Of a DNA stretch of 64,000 nucleotides, positions 50,753 to 62,074 are shown one piece after another. The first letter of the stretch is position 1; the number at the start of each line of letters is the position of its first letter. The stretch comes from Vibrio galatheae (GTDB lineage: Bacteria > Pseudomonadota > Gammaproteobacteria > Enterobacterales > Vibrionaceae), in NCBI RefSeq assembly GCF_000967545.1, contig NZ_JXXV01000022.1, positions 1 through 64,000 on the forward strand, given 5' to 3'. Under the pieces are notes generated by a model. It was given only the letters and a program-made list of their open reading frames with translations. It was not told the origin of the DNA and made no database searches. The translations under genes and the position numbers were made by a program.

Positions 50753-50976
50753 CAATCGGATTCGTCCGTCTCTATCAAGGTCTTATTAGTCCGCTTATCG
50801 GACCACGTTGCCGTTTTACTCCAACTTGCTCTACTTATGCCATTGAAGCGTTAAAAGCTCACGGTTTTGTAAAAGGGTGTTGGTTATCAAGCAAACGTCT
50901 ATTAAAATGCCATCCTTTGAATGAAGGGGGGTATGACCCCGTTCCACCAGTCCAAAAACAAGACAGAGATAAATAA
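50719..50976 (+). CDS. yidD: Membrane protein insertion efficiency factor YidD
   Basis: 85-residue protein of the YidD (DUF37) family: [28 protein letters not shown] with the conserved Cys, and EGGYDPVPP near the end. It has an N-terminal amphipathic helix and is inner-membrane associated; it helps YidC-dependent insertion. Its first 34 bases lie inside rnpA, and yidC starts 2 bases after its stop. Confidence 0.95.
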   Translation: MASPVSPFAWLAIGFVRLYQGLISPLIGPRCRFTPTCSTYAIEALKAHGFVKGCWLSSKRLLKCHPLNEGGYDPVPPVQKQDRDK

Positions 50977-50978
50977 CG

Positions 50979-52598
50979 ATGGATTCTCAACGTAATATCC
51001 TGTTAATCGCGCTAGCACTGGTTTCTTTCCTATTGTTCCAACAATGGCAAGTTGCAAAGAATCCAGCACCTCAAGCGGTTGAACAGGCTCAATCAAGCAG
51101 TACTCTACCTGCACCATCTTTTGCCGACGAGCTAGATCCAGCTCCGGCGCAGCAAGCGTCTGCTAAAACCGTTACCGTGACAACTGATGTATTGACTCTG
51201 TCGATTGATACGGTTGGTGGTGATGTGATTAACGCCGATTTAAATCAATACTCAAACGAGCTTGATTCTGCCGACCCATTTGTTCTGCTTAAGAACGAAT
51301 CGGGCCACCAGTTTATTGCTCAAAGTGGTCTTGTTGGCCCTCAAGGTATCGACCTAAGCAGCACCAACCGTCCAGCCTACTCTGTTAGCGCAGATAGCTT
51401 TACATTGGCAGACGGTCAAGACGAACTGCGTATTCCAATGACATTCACTGCTAATGGTCTTGAATACACTAAGACTTTCATCGTAAAACGTGGCAGCTAT
51501 GCACTTGACGTTGAATACGACATCGTCAATAAGTCAGGCAACAACGCAACGCTAGGTATGTATGCACACCTTCGTCAAAACCTAATGGACGCAGGCGGCA
51601 GCATCACCATGCCAACTTACCGTGGTGGTGCGTACTCGACCGAAGATACGCGCTACAAAAAGTACAGCTTCGATGATATGCAAGATCGCAACCTATCTCT
51701 CAACTTAGTTGATGGTCAGGGTTGGGCAGCGATGATCCAGCACTATTTCGCGACAGCGTGGATTCCACGTGATGAACCAGGTACAAGCCTATACACTCGA
51801 GTGATTGGTAACCTGGGCGATATCGGTGTGCGTATGCCAAACAAAACCATCGCTAACGGTGATAGCACACACTTCAAAGCAACACTTTGGGTTGGTCCTA
51901 AACTACAAGATCAGATGGCGGAAGTCGCACCAAACCTAGATCTCGTGGTTGACTACGGCTGGTTATGGTTTATCGCTAAACCGCTTCACAGCTTGCTATC
52001 TTTCATCCAGAGCTTTGTTAGCAACTGGGGTGTGGCAATTATCTGTCTAACGTTCATCGTTCGTGGTGCTATGTACCCATTAACGAAAGCACAGTACACC
52101 TCAATGGCTAAAATGCGCATGCTGCAACCTAAACTGCAAGCGATGCGTGAGCGCATTGGCGACGACCGCCAACGTATGAGCCAAGAGATGATGGAACTGT
52201 ACAAGAAAGAGAAAGTGAACCCACTGGGTGGTTGTTTACCTCTAGTTCTACAGATGCCAATCTTTATCGCACTGTACTGGGCACTGATGGAATCGGTTGA
52301 GCTACGTCATTCGCCGTTCTTCGGTTGGATTGCTGACCTGTCAGCGCAAGATCCATACTACATCTTGCCGCTACTAATGGGGGCGTCTATGTTCATGATT
52401 CAGAAGATGAGCCCGACCACAGTGACCGATCCAATGCAGCAGAAGATCATGACCTTTATGCCGGTTATGTTTACCTTCTTCTTCCTGTTCTTCCCATCAG
52501 GTTTGGTTCTGTACTGGCTAGTATCGAACATTGTGACGCTTATCCAGCAAACGCTAATTTACAAGGCGCTGGAGAAAAAAGGCTTACATAGCAAGTAA
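50979..52598 (+). CDS. yidC: Membrane protein insertase YidC
   Basis: 539-residue Oxa1/YidC insertase. N-terminal membrane helix (about 4-21), large periplasmic beta-supersandwich (about 60-320) and a five-helix C-terminal core with [19 protein letters not shown], the hydrophilic groove Arg being in this stretch. It inserts proteins such as the ATP synthase c and a subunits encoded 9 kb downstream. Last gene of the rpmH-rnpA-yidD-yidC group before a terminator. Confidence 0.96.
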   Translation: MDSQRNILLIALALVSFLLFQQWQVAKNPAPQAVEQAQSSSTLPAPSFADELDPAPAQQASAKTVTVTTDVLTLSIDTVGGDVINADLNQYSNELDSADPFVLLKNESGHQFIAQSGLVGPQGIDLSSTNRPAYSVSADSFTLADGQDELRIPMTFTANGLEYTKTFIVKRGSYALDVEYDIVNKSGNNATLGMYAHLRQNLMDAGGSITMPTYRGGAYSTEDTRYKKYSFDDMQDRNLSLNLVDGQGWAAMIQHYFATAWIPRDEPGTSLYTRVIGNLGDIGVRMPNKTIANGDSTHFKATLWVGPKLQDQMAEVAPNLDLVVDYGWLWFIAKPLHSLLSFIQSFVSNWGVAIICLTFIVRGAMYPLTKAQYTSMAKMRMLQPKLQAMRERIGDDRQRMSQEMMELYKKEKVNPLGGCLPLVLQMPIFIALYWALMESVELRHSPFFGWIADLSAQDPYYILPLLMGASMFMIQKMSPTTVTDPMQQKIMTFMPVMFTFFFLFFPSGLVLYWLVSNIVTLIQQTLIYKALEKKGLHSK

Positions 52599-52619
52599 CC
52601 TTAAGTGGAAATAACAGCG

Positions 52620-52647
52620 AAAGGCGGCCAAAAGGTCGCCTTTTTTA
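52620..52647 (+). terminator. rpmH-yidC terminator
   Basis: AAAGGCGGCC / GGTCGCCTTT stem with an AAAA loop and a TTTTTT tail, 22 bases after the yidC stop. Confidence 0.88.
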
Positions 52648-52717
52648 TTGGAGCTGATTACAATTCAGCTATTCCTATTTTTGCCCTGCTCGGCATTTTG
52701 ATAACACAGGCACATTT

Positions 52718-54079
52718 ATGACAACTGATACCATAGTTGCTCAAGCAACAGCCCCCGGTCGTGGTGGCGTCGGCATTATTCGCGTATCTGGTCCGCTTGC
52801 GGCGCAAGTCGCTGTTGAAGTGACCGGTAAAGAGCTGCGTCCGCGTTATGCTGAGTATTTGCCATTTAACTCACAAGATGCTCTTCAGATTGACCAAGGT
52901 ATCGCGCTCTACTTCCCTAACCCACACTCATTCACGGGGGAAGACGTGCTTGAGCTGCAAGGCCACGGTGGGCCCGTCGTCATGGATATGCTGATCAAAC
53001 GGATTCTGCAAATTCCTGGCATTCGCACCGCCAGACCGGGAGAGTTTTCTGAACGTGCTTTCCTCAATGACAAACTCGACCTCGCACAAGCAGAAGCGAT
53101 CGCAGACTTAATTGATGCCAGCTCTGAAGAAGCGGCAAAATCGGCGCTACAATCTCTGCAAGGTGCCTTTTCTGGCCGTATTAACACCTTAGTTGAATCA
53201 CTGATTCACTTGCGCATCTATGTTGAAGCCGCAATCGACTTCCCAGAAGAAGAAATCGACTTTTTGGCGGACGGAAAAGTCGCTGCAGACTTACAGACCA
53301 TCATTGATAACCTTGCCGCAGTGCGCAAAGAAGCAACCCAGGGCGCAATCATGCGTGAAGGGATGAAAGTCGTGATAGCCGGACGCCCGAACGCAGGGAA
53401 ATCGAGCCTACTTAACGCGCTGTCAGGCAAAGAGTCAGCGATTGTGACTGATATCGCAGGCACCACGCGTGACGTGCTGCGCGAACATATCCATATTGAT
53501 GGCATGCCGCTACATATCATAGATACAGCAGGTCTGCGCGATGCATCAGACGAAGTAGAAAAAATCGGTATCGAACGAGCTTGGGATGAAATTTCTCAAG
53601 CCGATCGAGTGCTGTTTATGGTCGATGGCACCACCACAGATGCCACCGATCCGAAAGAAATCTGGCCTGACTTTGTTGATCGTCTACCAGAAAATATTGG
53701 CATGACAGTGATCCGCAACAAAGCAGATCAAACAGGCGAAGATCTCGGTATCTGCCATGTTAACGATCCCACTTTAATTCGTCTGTCAGCCAAAACAGGG
53801 GCTGGTGTTGAGTCACTCCGCACTCACTTAAAAGAGTGCATGGGGTTTGCTGGTGGTAACGAAGGGGGCTTTATGGCTCGCCGTCGTCACTTAGAAGCGT
53901 TAGAGCGAGCCGCAGAGCACCTCGATATCGGTCAACAGCAACTTGAAGGCTATATGGCGGGAGAGATTCTGGCTGAGGAGCTGCGAATTACGCAACAACA
54001 CTTGAGTGAAATCACCGGTGAGTTTAGCTCTGATGACCTTCTCGGACGCATTTTCTCCTCTTTCTGTATTGGTAAATAA
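52718..54079 (+). CDS. mnmE: tRNA uridine-5-carboxymethylaminomethyl modification GTPase
   Basis: 453-residue GTPase that, with MnmG, installs the cmnm5 group at wobble U34. Formate/THF-binding N-terminal domain, helical domain and Ras-like G domain ([27 protein letters not shown]). The essential C-terminal motif FCIGK is present. Its partner mnmG lies just across oriC. Confidence 0.97.
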   Translation: MTTDTIVAQATAPGRGGVGIIRVSGPLAAQVAVEVTGKELRPRYAEYLPFNSQDALQIDQGIALYFPNPHSFTGEDVLELQGHGGPVVMDMLIKRILQIPGIRTARPGEFSERAFLNDKLDLAQAEAIADLIDASSEEAAKSALQSLQGAFSGRINTLVESLIHLRIYVEAAIDFPEEEIDFLADGKVAADLQTIIDNLAAVRKEATQGAIMREGMKVVIAGRPNAGKSSLLNALSGKESAIVTDIAGTTRDVLREHIHIDGMPLHIIDTAGLRDASDEVEKIGIERAWDEISQADRVLFMVDGTTTDATDPKEIWPDFVDRLPENIGMTVIRNKADQTGEDLGICHVNDPTLIRLSAKTGAGVESLRTHLKECMGFAGGNEGGFMARRRHLEALERAAEHLDIGQQQLEGYMAGEILAEELRITQQHLSEITGEFSSDDLLGRIFSSFCIGK

Positions 54080-54083
54080 CATT

Positions 54084-54112
54084 CAACGCGGCATATTGGC
54101 CGCGTTTTTTCA
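54084..54112 (+). terminator. mnmE terminator
   Basis: AACGCGGC / GCCGCGTT stem with a short loop and a TTTTTT run. mioC begins 20 bases downstream. Confidence 0.85.
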
Positions 54113-54132
54113 TCGTGTATAAAGGAACAGCT

Positions 54133-54567
54133 ATGATCCACATTATTACGGGTAGCACACTAGGCGGTGCTGAGTATGTAGGAGACCACCTCAGCGACCT
54201 GTTGATTGAAAAAGGCTTTCAAACCACCATCCACAACCAACCAAATTTAGCCGAAATCGACCCAAGTGGTACTTGGCTAATCATCACCTCCACCCATGGC
54301 GCGGGGGAGTATCCAGACAACATCCAGCCTTTTATACAAGCGCTGCAAGACACCCCGCCGAGAATGAGCGAAGTCAAATACGCCACGATTGCTATTGGTG
54401 ATTCAAGCTATGACACCTTCTGTGCTGCTGGCCAACATGCACATCATTTACTCAGCGACATCGGTGCGACAGCTCTGACTGAGTGTCTTACTATCGATGT
54501 GCTCAGCCATGATGTTCCAGAAGATGCAGCAGAAGCTTGGCTTTGTGAACATATCGATCTCTTCTAA
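54133..54567 (+). CDS. mioC: Flavodoxin-like protein MioC
   Basis: 144-residue FMN-binding flavodoxin; E. coli MioC is an electron-transfer protein needed for biotin synthase activity in vitro. FMN contacts include [10 protein letters not shown] (phosphate loop), [12 protein letters not shown] and [12 protein letters not shown]. The ATG at 54133 is chosen because AAAGGA precedes it; an in-frame ATG at 54115 lies at the mnmE terminator. Transcription toward oriC is a conserved feature of this locus. Confidence 0.94.
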   Translation: MIHIITGSTLGGAEYVGDHLSDLLIEKGFQTTIHNQPNLAEIDPSGTWLIITSTHGAGEYPDNIQPFIQALQDTPPRMSEVKYATIAIGDSSYDTFCAAGQHAHHLLSDIGATALTECLTIDVLSHDVPEDAAEAWLCEHIDLF

Positions 54568-54574
54568 CACTCTT

Positions 54575-54600
54575 TAAGTGGTCATTTCTATGGCCACTTA
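54575..54600 (+). other. Hairpin at the 3' end of mioC
   Basis: TAAGTGG / CCACTTA flank an internal 12-base loop just after the mioC stop. There is no T-run, so this is not a convincing intrinsic terminator. Confidence 0.5.
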
Positions 54601-54619
54601 ACTCAACTTCCCTTCCTTG

Positions 54620-54935
54620 TGAATAAAATCTTTTCGATCACACTAAACTGTTTGCTGCTTTTCCGACCACTCTCTCTGTGGATAAAGTTAGATCTTTCCG
54701 GTGATTAACCTATAGTTATCCAAGTAATAACTCTTATCCGTTTTCCCCCTTGTGCATAAGTGTCAATTTTGATCCCAACTAATCCTCGATCTGATCAAGG
54801 TAAGATCACATGATATGATCCAAAAAAGATCCATGATCTTGTTGATCATTTTTCACTTATCCACAGAAATGGGTGATCTTAATAATAGATCTAATAAAAG
54901 ATCATATATATAGATCTTATATATATAAGGATTTG
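54620..54935. other. oriC: Origin of replication oriC (chromosome I type)
   Basis: It lies between mioC and mnmG, as in E. coli and V. cholerae chromosome 1. Perfect or near-perfect DnaA boxes: TGTGGATAA (54677), TTATCCAAG (54716), TTATCCGTT (54734), TGTGCATAA (54751) and TTATCCACA (54857). I count fourteen GATC sites between 54637 and 54917. Minus-strand 13-mers GATCTTTTATTAG (54891-54903) and GATCTATTATTAA (54879-54891) resemble the E. coli R and L 13-mers and adjoin an alternating AT tract (54901-54932), the unwinding element, at the mnmG side. Confidence 0.95.
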
Positions 54936-55042
54936 GTGACTTGAATGAAAAGAATCAAAAGCGTTTTCTCTCTCGTTGAAAGAAGGTAGAATAACGCTCT
55001 TTTTCTCTATCCAACTCTCTATTGAATATCTGAGGTCGGTTC

Positions 55043-56938
55043 ATGCTTTATCACGAAAAATTTGATGTCATCGTCGTTGGTGGCGGTCACGCAGGAACGG
55101 AAGCCGCACTCGCATCTGCTCGTACTGGGCAAAAGACGTTATTACTGACTCATAACATTGACACTCTGGGTCAAATGTCATGTAACCCTGCTATCGGTGG
55201 TATCGGTAAAGGACATCTCGTAAAAGAAGTCGATGCTATGGGTGGCCTAATGGCGCAAGCAATCGATCATGCAGGTATTCAATTTAGAACGTTAAACGCA
55301 TCAAAAGGTCCAGCGGTTCGCGCGACTCGAGCTCAGGCAGACCGAGCCTTGTACAAAGCGTATGTTCGCCATGCATTGGAAAATGCACCAAATCTGACCT
55401 TGTTCCAGCAATCGGTTGATGATCTGATTGTCGAAAATGATCGAGCGGTCGGTGTCGTAACCCAAATGGGATTGCGTTTCCATGCCAAAGCGGTTGTCCT
55501 AACAGTCGGGACCTTCCTCGGTGGAAAGATCCATATTGGTATGGAAAGTTCATCAGGTGGCCGTGCTGGCGATCCACCATCGATCGCGTTGGCGGATCGT
55601 CTACGTGAATTGCCATTTAGGGTTGATCGTTTAAAAACCGGCACACCACCACGCATTGATGCTCGCAGTGTTGATCTCTCTGTACTTGAAGAGCAGCACG
55701 GCGACACGCCTGCTCCAGTATTTTCGTTTATTGGTAAACGTGAACAACATCCACGTCAAATTCCGTGTTTTATCACGCATACTAACGAGCAAACACACGA
55801 AGTGATTCGTAATAACCTTGATCGCAGCCCTATGTATGCCGGTGTAATCGAAGGTATTGGACCGCGTTATTGCCCTTCGATTGAAGATAAGGTGATGCGT
55901 TTTGCGGATAAAAATAGCCACCAAATCTTTATTGAGCCGGAAGGCTTGAATACCCATGAGCTCTATCCAAATGGTATCTCCACCAGCTTACCATTTGACG
56001 TTCAGGTGCAAATTGTTCGTTCAATGAAAGGGTTTGAAAACGCCCATATTGTGCGTCCAGGCTACGCAATCGAATATGATTTCTTTGACCCACGTGATTT
56101 GAAACAAACCTATGAGACCAAATTTATCCGCGGTCTATTCTTTGCTGGTCAAATCAATGGTACGACTGGCTACGAAGAAGCCGCAGCACAAGGTTTGATG
56201 GCGGGTCTAAATGCGAGCTTGTTTAGCCAAGACAAAGAAGGTTGGAGTCCACGTCGAGATCAAGCCTACATGGGCGTTTTGATTGATGACTTGTCGACCA
56301 TGGGTACCAAAGAGCCGTACCGTATGTTCACTTCTCGCGCGGAATATCGATTACTGCTGCGTGAAGACAACGCAGATTTACGCTTAACAGAACAAGCGCG
56401 CCAATTAGGTTTGGTTGATGATGTTCGTTGGGCTCGCTTTAATGAAAAAATCAACAATATCGAAACAGAGCGTCAGCGTTTGAAAGATATTTGGATGAAT
56501 CCAAAATCAGATGGTGTGGATGCACTGAATAACCTGCTCAAAACACCAATGGCGCGTGAAGCCAGTGGTGAAGATCTATTGCGTCGTCCAGAGATGACTT
56601 ATGATCAATTGACTCAGCTCGCCGCCTTCTCACCTGCGATGGATGATCAGCAAGCAACAGAGCAGGTTGAAATTCAAGTTAAGTACGAAGGTTACATCAA
56701 GCGTCAGCAAGATGAGATCGAAAAATCACTTCGTCACGAACACACTAAGTTGCCTGTTGATCTGGATTACGCCAAAGTGAGCGGCTTGTCGAACGAAGTG
56801 GTGGCCAAATTGGGCGATGCTAAGCCAGAGTCAATTGGTATTGCTTCACGTATCTCAGGTATTACCCCAGCAGCGATTTCTATTTTGCTGGTTCACCTGA
56901 AGAAACACGGTTTGCTGAAAAAAGGCGAGGAAGCATAA
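55043..56938 (+). CDS. mnmG: tRNA uridine-5-carboxymethylaminomethyl modification enzyme MnmG (GidA)
   Basis: 631-residue FAD enzyme that works with MnmE on tRNA wobble U34. The FAD-binding loop is [17 protein letters not shown] near residue 10; the Cys-containing segment [16 protein letters not shown] is conserved. The C-terminal GidA-associated domain binds MnmE and tRNA. It overlaps rsmG by 1 base and reads away from oriC. Confidence 0.97.
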   Translation: MLYHEKFDVIVVGGGHAGTEAALASARTGQKTLLLTHNIDTLGQMSCNPAIGGIGKGHLVKEVDAMGGLMAQAIDHAGIQFRTLNASKGPAVRATRAQADRALYKAYVRHALENAPNLTLFQQSVDDLIVENDRAVGVVTQMGLRFHAKAVVLTVGTFLGGKIHIGMESSSGGRAGDPPSIALADRLRELPFRVDRLKTGTPPRIDARSVDLSVLEEQHGDTPAPVFSFIGKREQHPRQIPCFITHTNEQTHEVIRNNLDRSPMYAGVIEGIGPRYCPSIEDKVMRFADKNSHQIFIEPEGLNTHELYPNGISTSLPFDVQVQIVRSMKGFENAHIVRPGYAIEYDFFDPRDLKQTYETKFIRGLFFAGQINGTTGYEEAAAQGLMAGLNASLFSQDKEGWSPRRDQAYMGVLIDDLSTMGTKEPYRMFTSRAEYRLLLREDNADLRLTEQARQLGLVDDVRWARFNEKINNIETERQRLKDIWMNPKSDGVDALNNLLKTPMAREASGEDLLRRPEMTYDQLTQLAAFSPAMDDQQATEQVEIQVKYEGYIKRQQDEIEKSLRHEHTKLPVDLDYAKVSGLSNEVVAKLGDAKPESIGIASRISGITPAAISILLVHLKKHGLLKKGEEA

Positions 56939-57570
56939 TGTCCCTACTTCGAACGCAACTGGATGCTTTAATCGCGCAAACCGATCTCGAGGTTTCATCT
57001 CATCAACGCGAACAGTTGGTGGGCTATGTTGAAATGCTCAATAAATGGAACAAGGCATACAACCTAACTTCTGTCCGCGATCCACAAGAAATGTTAGTGA
57101 AACATATCATGGACAGTATTATTGTTAGTACTCACTTACAAGGTGGGCGTTTTATTGATGTCGGTACTGGACCTGGATTACCCGGTATTCCGTTATCGAT
57201 CATGAATCCAGATAAAACGTTTGTCTTGCTTGATAGCTTGGGTAAGCGCATCCGCTTTATCAAGCAGGTCCTACATGAGCTGAAAATTGCCAATGTTACG
57301 CCGATCCAGAGTCGCGTCGAAGAGTACCAACCGGAAGATAAATTTGACGCAGTGCTCAGTCGCGCTTTTGCTTCAATGACAGACATGGTGGAATGGTGCC
57401 ATCATTTGCCAAAATCCGGCTCAGGTCGTTTCTTCGCGCTGAAAGGTCAATTACCACAGGATGAGATTGAACAATTGCCTGAGTGGTGTTCTGTGACCGA
57501 CATCAAAGCTTTGAACGTTCCCCAATTGGAAGGTGAGCGTCATCTAGTAATCTTATCGCGCAAGGAATAA
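56938..57570 (+). CDS. rsmG: 16S rRNA (guanine527-N7)-methyltransferase RsmG (GidB)
   Basis: 210-residue SAM-dependent methyltransferase that modifies G527 of 16S rRNA. The SAM loop [15 protein letters not shown] is near residue 63, and [14 protein letters not shown] and FFALKG belong to the family core. The ATG overlaps the mnmG stop, so the pair is translationally coupled. Confidence 0.96.
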   Translation: MSLLRTQLDALIAQTDLEVSSHQREQLVGYVEMLNKWNKAYNLTSVRDPQEMLVKHIMDSIIVSTHLQGGRFIDVGTGPGLPGIPLSIMNPDKTFVLLDSLGKRIRFIKQVLHELKIANVTPIQSRVEEYQPEDKFDAVLSRAFASMTDMVEWCHHLPKSGSGRFFALKGQLPQDEIEQLPEWCSVTDIKALNVPQLEGERHLVILSRKE

Positions 57571-57584
57571 AAGCGAGGTTCATT

Positions 57585-58358
57585 GTGGGAAAAATCGTAG
57601 CCATTGCCAACCAGAAAGGTGGGGTTGGGAAAACAACAACGTGCATTAACTTAGCCGCTTCTATGGCTGCAACTAAGCGCAAGGTTTTAGTCATCGATCT
57701 CGACCCACAAGGCAACGCAACAATGGCCAGTGGTGTTGATAAGTATCAAGTGGATGCCACCGCTTATGAACTGTTGGTCGAAGATGTTCCTTTTGCTGAA
57801 GTAGTGTGCCGCAAAACGTCAGGCAACTACGATTTAATTGCTGCCAACGGTGATGTCACCGCGGCCGAAATTAAGTTGATGGAAGTCTTTGCCCGTGAAG
57901 TTCGTCTTAAGCACGCGCTAGCATCAGTTCGTGATAACTATGATTTCATCTTTATCGATTGTCCTCCATCTCTAAACCTTCTTACAATCAACGCTATGGC
58001 TGCAGCCGACTCGGTGTTGGTTCCGATGCAGTGTGAGTACTTTGCTCTAGAAGGTCTAACAGCGTTAATGGATACCATCAGTAAATTAGCCGCTGTGGTG
58101 AATGAGAATCTGAAGATTGAAGGGCTATTACGCACCATGTATGACCCACGTAACCGCTTATCGAACGAAGTCTCTGATCAGCTCAAGAAACACTTTGGTA
58201 ATAAAGTGTATCGTACTGTCATTCCACGCAATGTCCGCCTTGCTGAAGCGCCTAGTCATGGCAAACCTGCCATGTATTATGATAAGTACTCAGCGGGTGC
58301 TAAAGCGTATCTTGCTTTAGCGGGTGAAATGCTTCGCCGCGAAGAAGTCCCTGCATAA
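57585..58358 (+). CDS. parA: Chromosome partitioning ATPase ParA (Soj)
   Basis: 257-residue deviant-Walker P-loop ATPase of the chromosomal Soj type; forms nucleoid-bound ATP dimers that pull ParB-parS. Deviant Walker A KGGVGKTTTCINL and switch DLDPQGNATM are present. The start is GTG (57585), giving MGKIVAIANQKGGVGKTT. It follows rsmG by 14 bases and precedes parB by 24, the standard parAB locus beside oriC. Confidence 0.96.
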   Translation: MGKIVAIANQKGGVGKTTTCINLAASMAATKRKVLVIDLDPQGNATMASGVDKYQVDATAYELLVEDVPFAEVVCRKTSGNYDLIAANGDVTAAEIKLMEVFAREVRLKHALASVRDNYDFIFIDCPPSLNLLTINAMAAADSVLVPMQCEYFALEGLTALMDTISKLAAVVNENLKIEGLLRTMYDPRNRLSNEVSDQLKKHFGNKVYRTVIPRNVRLAEAPSHGKPAMYYDKYSAGAKAYLALAGEMLRREEVPA

Positions 58359-58382
58359 CGATAACCAAAGGAATTCCGTCTC

Positions 58383-59261
58383 ATGTCTAAGCGTGGTTTA
58401 GGTAAAGGCCTTGATGCTCTGCTTTCAACCAGTTCATTGGCGCGTGAAAAACAGCAAAGTGCATTGCACAGCCAAGAACTGTCATCGGATGGTAATCTTA
58501 CCGATCTAAACATTAATAGTTTGCAGCCGGGTGTGTACCAACCGCGTAAGGCAATGGAGCCCGAGGCGCTAGAAGAACTGGCTGCTTCGATCGAATCGCA
58601 GGGCATTATTCAGCCGATTGTGGTGCGACAGCTTGGTGATAAATTCGAAATTATTGCTGGTGAGCGCCGCTGGCGTGCTGCTCGTAAAGCGGGTCTTAAA
58701 CAAGTGCCATGCGTGGTAAAAAATGTTGAAGATCGCGCTGCGATAGCAATGGCATTGATCGAAAATATCCAGCGTGAAGATCTCAATGTGATCGAAGAAG
58801 CGGTTGCTTTGGATCGTTTGCAAGAAGAGTTTAGCCTCACTCACCAACAAGTGGCGGATGTTATTGGCAAGTCACGCGCAGCCGTCAGTAACTTGTTGCG
58901 ACTCAATCAGCTTGAAGAAGACGTCAAAGGTTTAGTCTCTCGCAATCTTCTTGATATGGGCCATGCTCGTGCATTATTGGCGCTCGAAGGCGAGCAACAA
59001 GTTGAGATTGCCGAGCTAGTGGCGAAGAAGAAAATGACCGTTCGCCAGACTGAGCAGCTAGTGAAAAAATGTCTCCAGCCACAATCTGAGCCAAAAAATG
59101 ACGTGCAAGATACTGAAGCACAACTAATTTCGCAAAAATTGAGTGAAATGCTGGGTGTAAAGGTGGCAATTGTTAGAGCGGACAACGGTAAATCTAAGGT
59201 GACGATTAGTCTTGATGAGCCTCACAAATTAGAGCAGCTAATTGCCAAGCTTGAAGGCTAA
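58383..59261 (+). CDS. parB: Chromosome partitioning protein ParB (Spo0J)
   Basis: 292-residue parS-binding CTPase. The N-terminal start MSKRGLGKGLDALLS is the ParA-interacting tail; the GERRWRAA CTP-binding motif is near residue 95; the helix-turn-helix is HQQVADVIGKSRAAVSNLLRL; the C-terminal dimerisation helix ends at 292. No perfect parS was found in this window, only a degenerate site in recF. Confidence 0.95.
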   Translation: MSKRGLGKGLDALLSTSSLAREKQQSALHSQELSSDGNLTDLNINSLQPGVYQPRKAMEPEALEELAASIESQGIIQPIVVRQLGDKFEIIAGERRWRAARKAGLKQVPCVVKNVEDRAAIAMALIENIQREDLNVIEEAVALDRLQEEFSLTHQQVADVIGKSRAAVSNLLRLNQLEEDVKGLVSRNLLDMGHARALLALEGEQQVEIAELVAKKKMTVRQTEQLVKKCLQPQSEPKNDVQDTEAQLISQKLSEMLGVKVAIVRADNGKSKVTISLDEPHKLEQLIAKLEG

Positions 59262-59359
59262 ATGAGATAATTGATCTCAGTCAATATAGGTAAAAACAGA
59301 ATTTTTGTGCGGAAGTTGTCGGTTTGTAAACAAAATTGTAACTTTTTGCGGTGTTTTAA

Positions 59360-59387
59360 TTGCATTCAGTTCGACTCACCGTATAAT
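59360..59387 (+). promoter_or_regulatory. atp operon promoter
   Basis: TTGCAT (59360-59365), 16-base spacer and perfect TATAAT (59382-59387), about 60 bases before atpI. Confidence 0.75.
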
Positions 59388-59448
59388 TTTCGCCAATTTC
59401 CCAGCCCTGAGGTAGTATAGCTGTGGATTTTACTAGAGGTACGAATAC

Positions 59449-59838
59449 ATGGTAGCTGCGTTAGCTAGACCAGGACGAGAGCTTGCAAAGCAATTGTTAA
59501 TGATCCAGTTTGGCGTGGTTACACTATTGGCAGCAGGTATGGCGATAGCTGTAAATGCTGACTGGGGACTTTCAGCCTTAATTGGTGGTGGCATCTTTGT
59601 GATTGCCAATACCGTTTTTGCGCTGTGTGCTTTTATGTTTAGTGGAGCTCGTGCTGCAAAGCGAATTACGGCCTCTTTCTACACTGGTGAAGCGCTTAAA
59701 ATCCTCATCACGGTGGTTCTCTTCACCGTTGCTTACATGTATATGCAGGTGGAACTTGTTCCCCTTAAGCTAACCTATTTGCTGGCTCTAGGTATTAATA
59801 TCTGTGCGCCAGTGCTATTCATTAACAACAAAAAATAG
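59449..59838 (+). CDS. atpI: ATP synthase accessory protein AtpI
   Basis: 129-residue four-helix membrane protein that heads the atp operon and aids c-ring assembly. Hydrophobic segments are at about 17-35, 42-60, 76-93 and 101-120. The start region GAGGTACGAATAC provides a weak ribosome-binding site. The sequence lacks catalytic motifs, as usual. atpB follows after 8 bases. Confidence 0.9.
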   Translation: MVAALARPGRELAKQLLMIQFGVVTLLAAGMAIAVNADWGLSALIGGGIFVIANTVFALCAFMFSGARAAKRITASFYTGEALKILITVVLFTVAYMYMQVELVPLKLTYLLALGINICAPVLFINNKK

Positions 59839-59843
59839 GATGA

Positions 59844-60656
<813 letters not shown>

Positions 60657-60668
60657 TTTTATTTTTAA

Positions 60669-60971
<303 letters not shown>

Positions 60972-61042
60972 TCAATTTAACTCTAGGCAAACTTAGGTTT
61001 GTCACTGATTAACACTAAGTCCGAATAGAAGGGGTAGCTGTT

Positions 61043-61513
61043 GTGAATATGAATGCAACTCTGCTAGGTCAAGCAATCTCGTTTGCACTGTTTGTGTGGT
61101 TCTGCATGAAGTATGTATGGCCGCCAATTATGCAAGCGATTGAAGAGCGTCAGAAGAAAATTGCTGACGGTCTACAAGCGGCTGAACGTGCTGCTAAAGA
61201 CTTGGATCTAGCACAAGCAAACGCTTCTGATCAGTTGAAAGAAGCGAAGCGCACAGCAACTGAGATCATCGAGCAAGCGAATAAGCGTAAAGCTCAAATT
61301 CTAGACGAGGCTCGTGAGGAAGCTCAGGCAGAACGCCAGAAAATCCTTACTCAAGCTGACGCTGAACTTGAAGCCGAACGCAACCGTGCGCGTGATGAAC
61401 TGCGCAAACAAGTTGCAACTCTGGCTGTAGCTGGTGCTGAGAAAATCCTTGAGCGTTCTATCGATAAAGATGCGCAAAAAGATATTCTCGACAACATTAC
61501 TGCAAAACTTTAA
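61043..61513 (+). CDS. atpF: ATP synthase F0 subunit b
   Basis: 156-residue peripheral stalk subunit. One N-terminal membrane helix (about 5-25) precedes a long charged coiled coil ([24 protein letters not shown] onward). The start is GTG (61043), as in E. coli, giving [15 protein letters not shown] homodimer links F0 to F1 through AtpH. Confidence 0.95.
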   Translation: MNMNATLLGQAISFALFVWFCMKYVWPPIMQAIEERQKKIADGLQAAERAAKDLDLAQANASDQLKEAKRTATEIIEQANKRKAQILDEAREEAQAERQKILTQADAELEAERNRARDELRKQVATLAVAGAEKILERSIDKDAQKDILDNITAKL

Positions 61514-61527
61514 GTCTGGGGGCGCAT

Positions 61528-62061
61528 ATGTCTGATTTGACTACTATCGCACGCCCCTATGCTAAAGCAGCCTTCGACTTTGCTGTAGAGAAAGACCAGC
61601 TCGCCCAATGGGGTGAAATGTTATCTTTCGCTGCTGAAGTCGCTAAAAACGAACAAGTAAAAGAACTGTTAACCGGTTCTGTCTCTGCTGACAAGCTCGC
61701 AGAGATATTTGTTGCAGTTTGCGGTGACCAAGTTGATGCGCATGGTCAGAACCTGTTAAAGGTAATGGCTGAGAATGGCCGCCTAACGGCCCTTCCTGAT
61801 GTTTGTGAACAGTACTTCGCTCTTAAACAAGAGCATGAGAAAGAGATCGATGTTGAAGTCACTTCAGCAAGCGAGCTTTCCGAAGAACAGAAAGCAAACA
61901 TCAGCAGCAAACTTGAGCAGCGCCTAGAGCGTAAAGTAAAGCTGAATTGCAGTGTAGATGAGACCCTACTTGGTGGGGTTATAATTCGAGCCGGAGACTT
62001 AGTCATCGACAACTCAGCGCGTGGTCGTTTGAACCGCCTGAGCGATGCATTGCAGTCTTAA
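61528..62061 (+). CDS. atpH: ATP synthase F1 subunit delta
   Basis: 177-residue OSCP/delta subunit that joins the b dimer to the top of the alpha3beta3 head. Starts [21 protein letters not shown] and ends with the beta-rich C-terminal domain [28 protein letters not shown] precedes the ATG. atpA begins 13 bases after. Confidence 0.95.
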   Translation: MSDLTTIARPYAKAAFDFAVEKDQLAQWGEMLSFAAEVAKNEQVKELLTGSVSADKLAEIFVAVCGDQVDAHGQNLLKVMAENGRLTALPDVCEQYFALKQEHEKEIDVEVTSASELSEEQKANISSKLEQRLERKVKLNCSVDETLLGGVIIRAGDLVIDNSARGRLNRLSDALQS

Positions 62062-62074
62062 TGGGGATTGGAGC

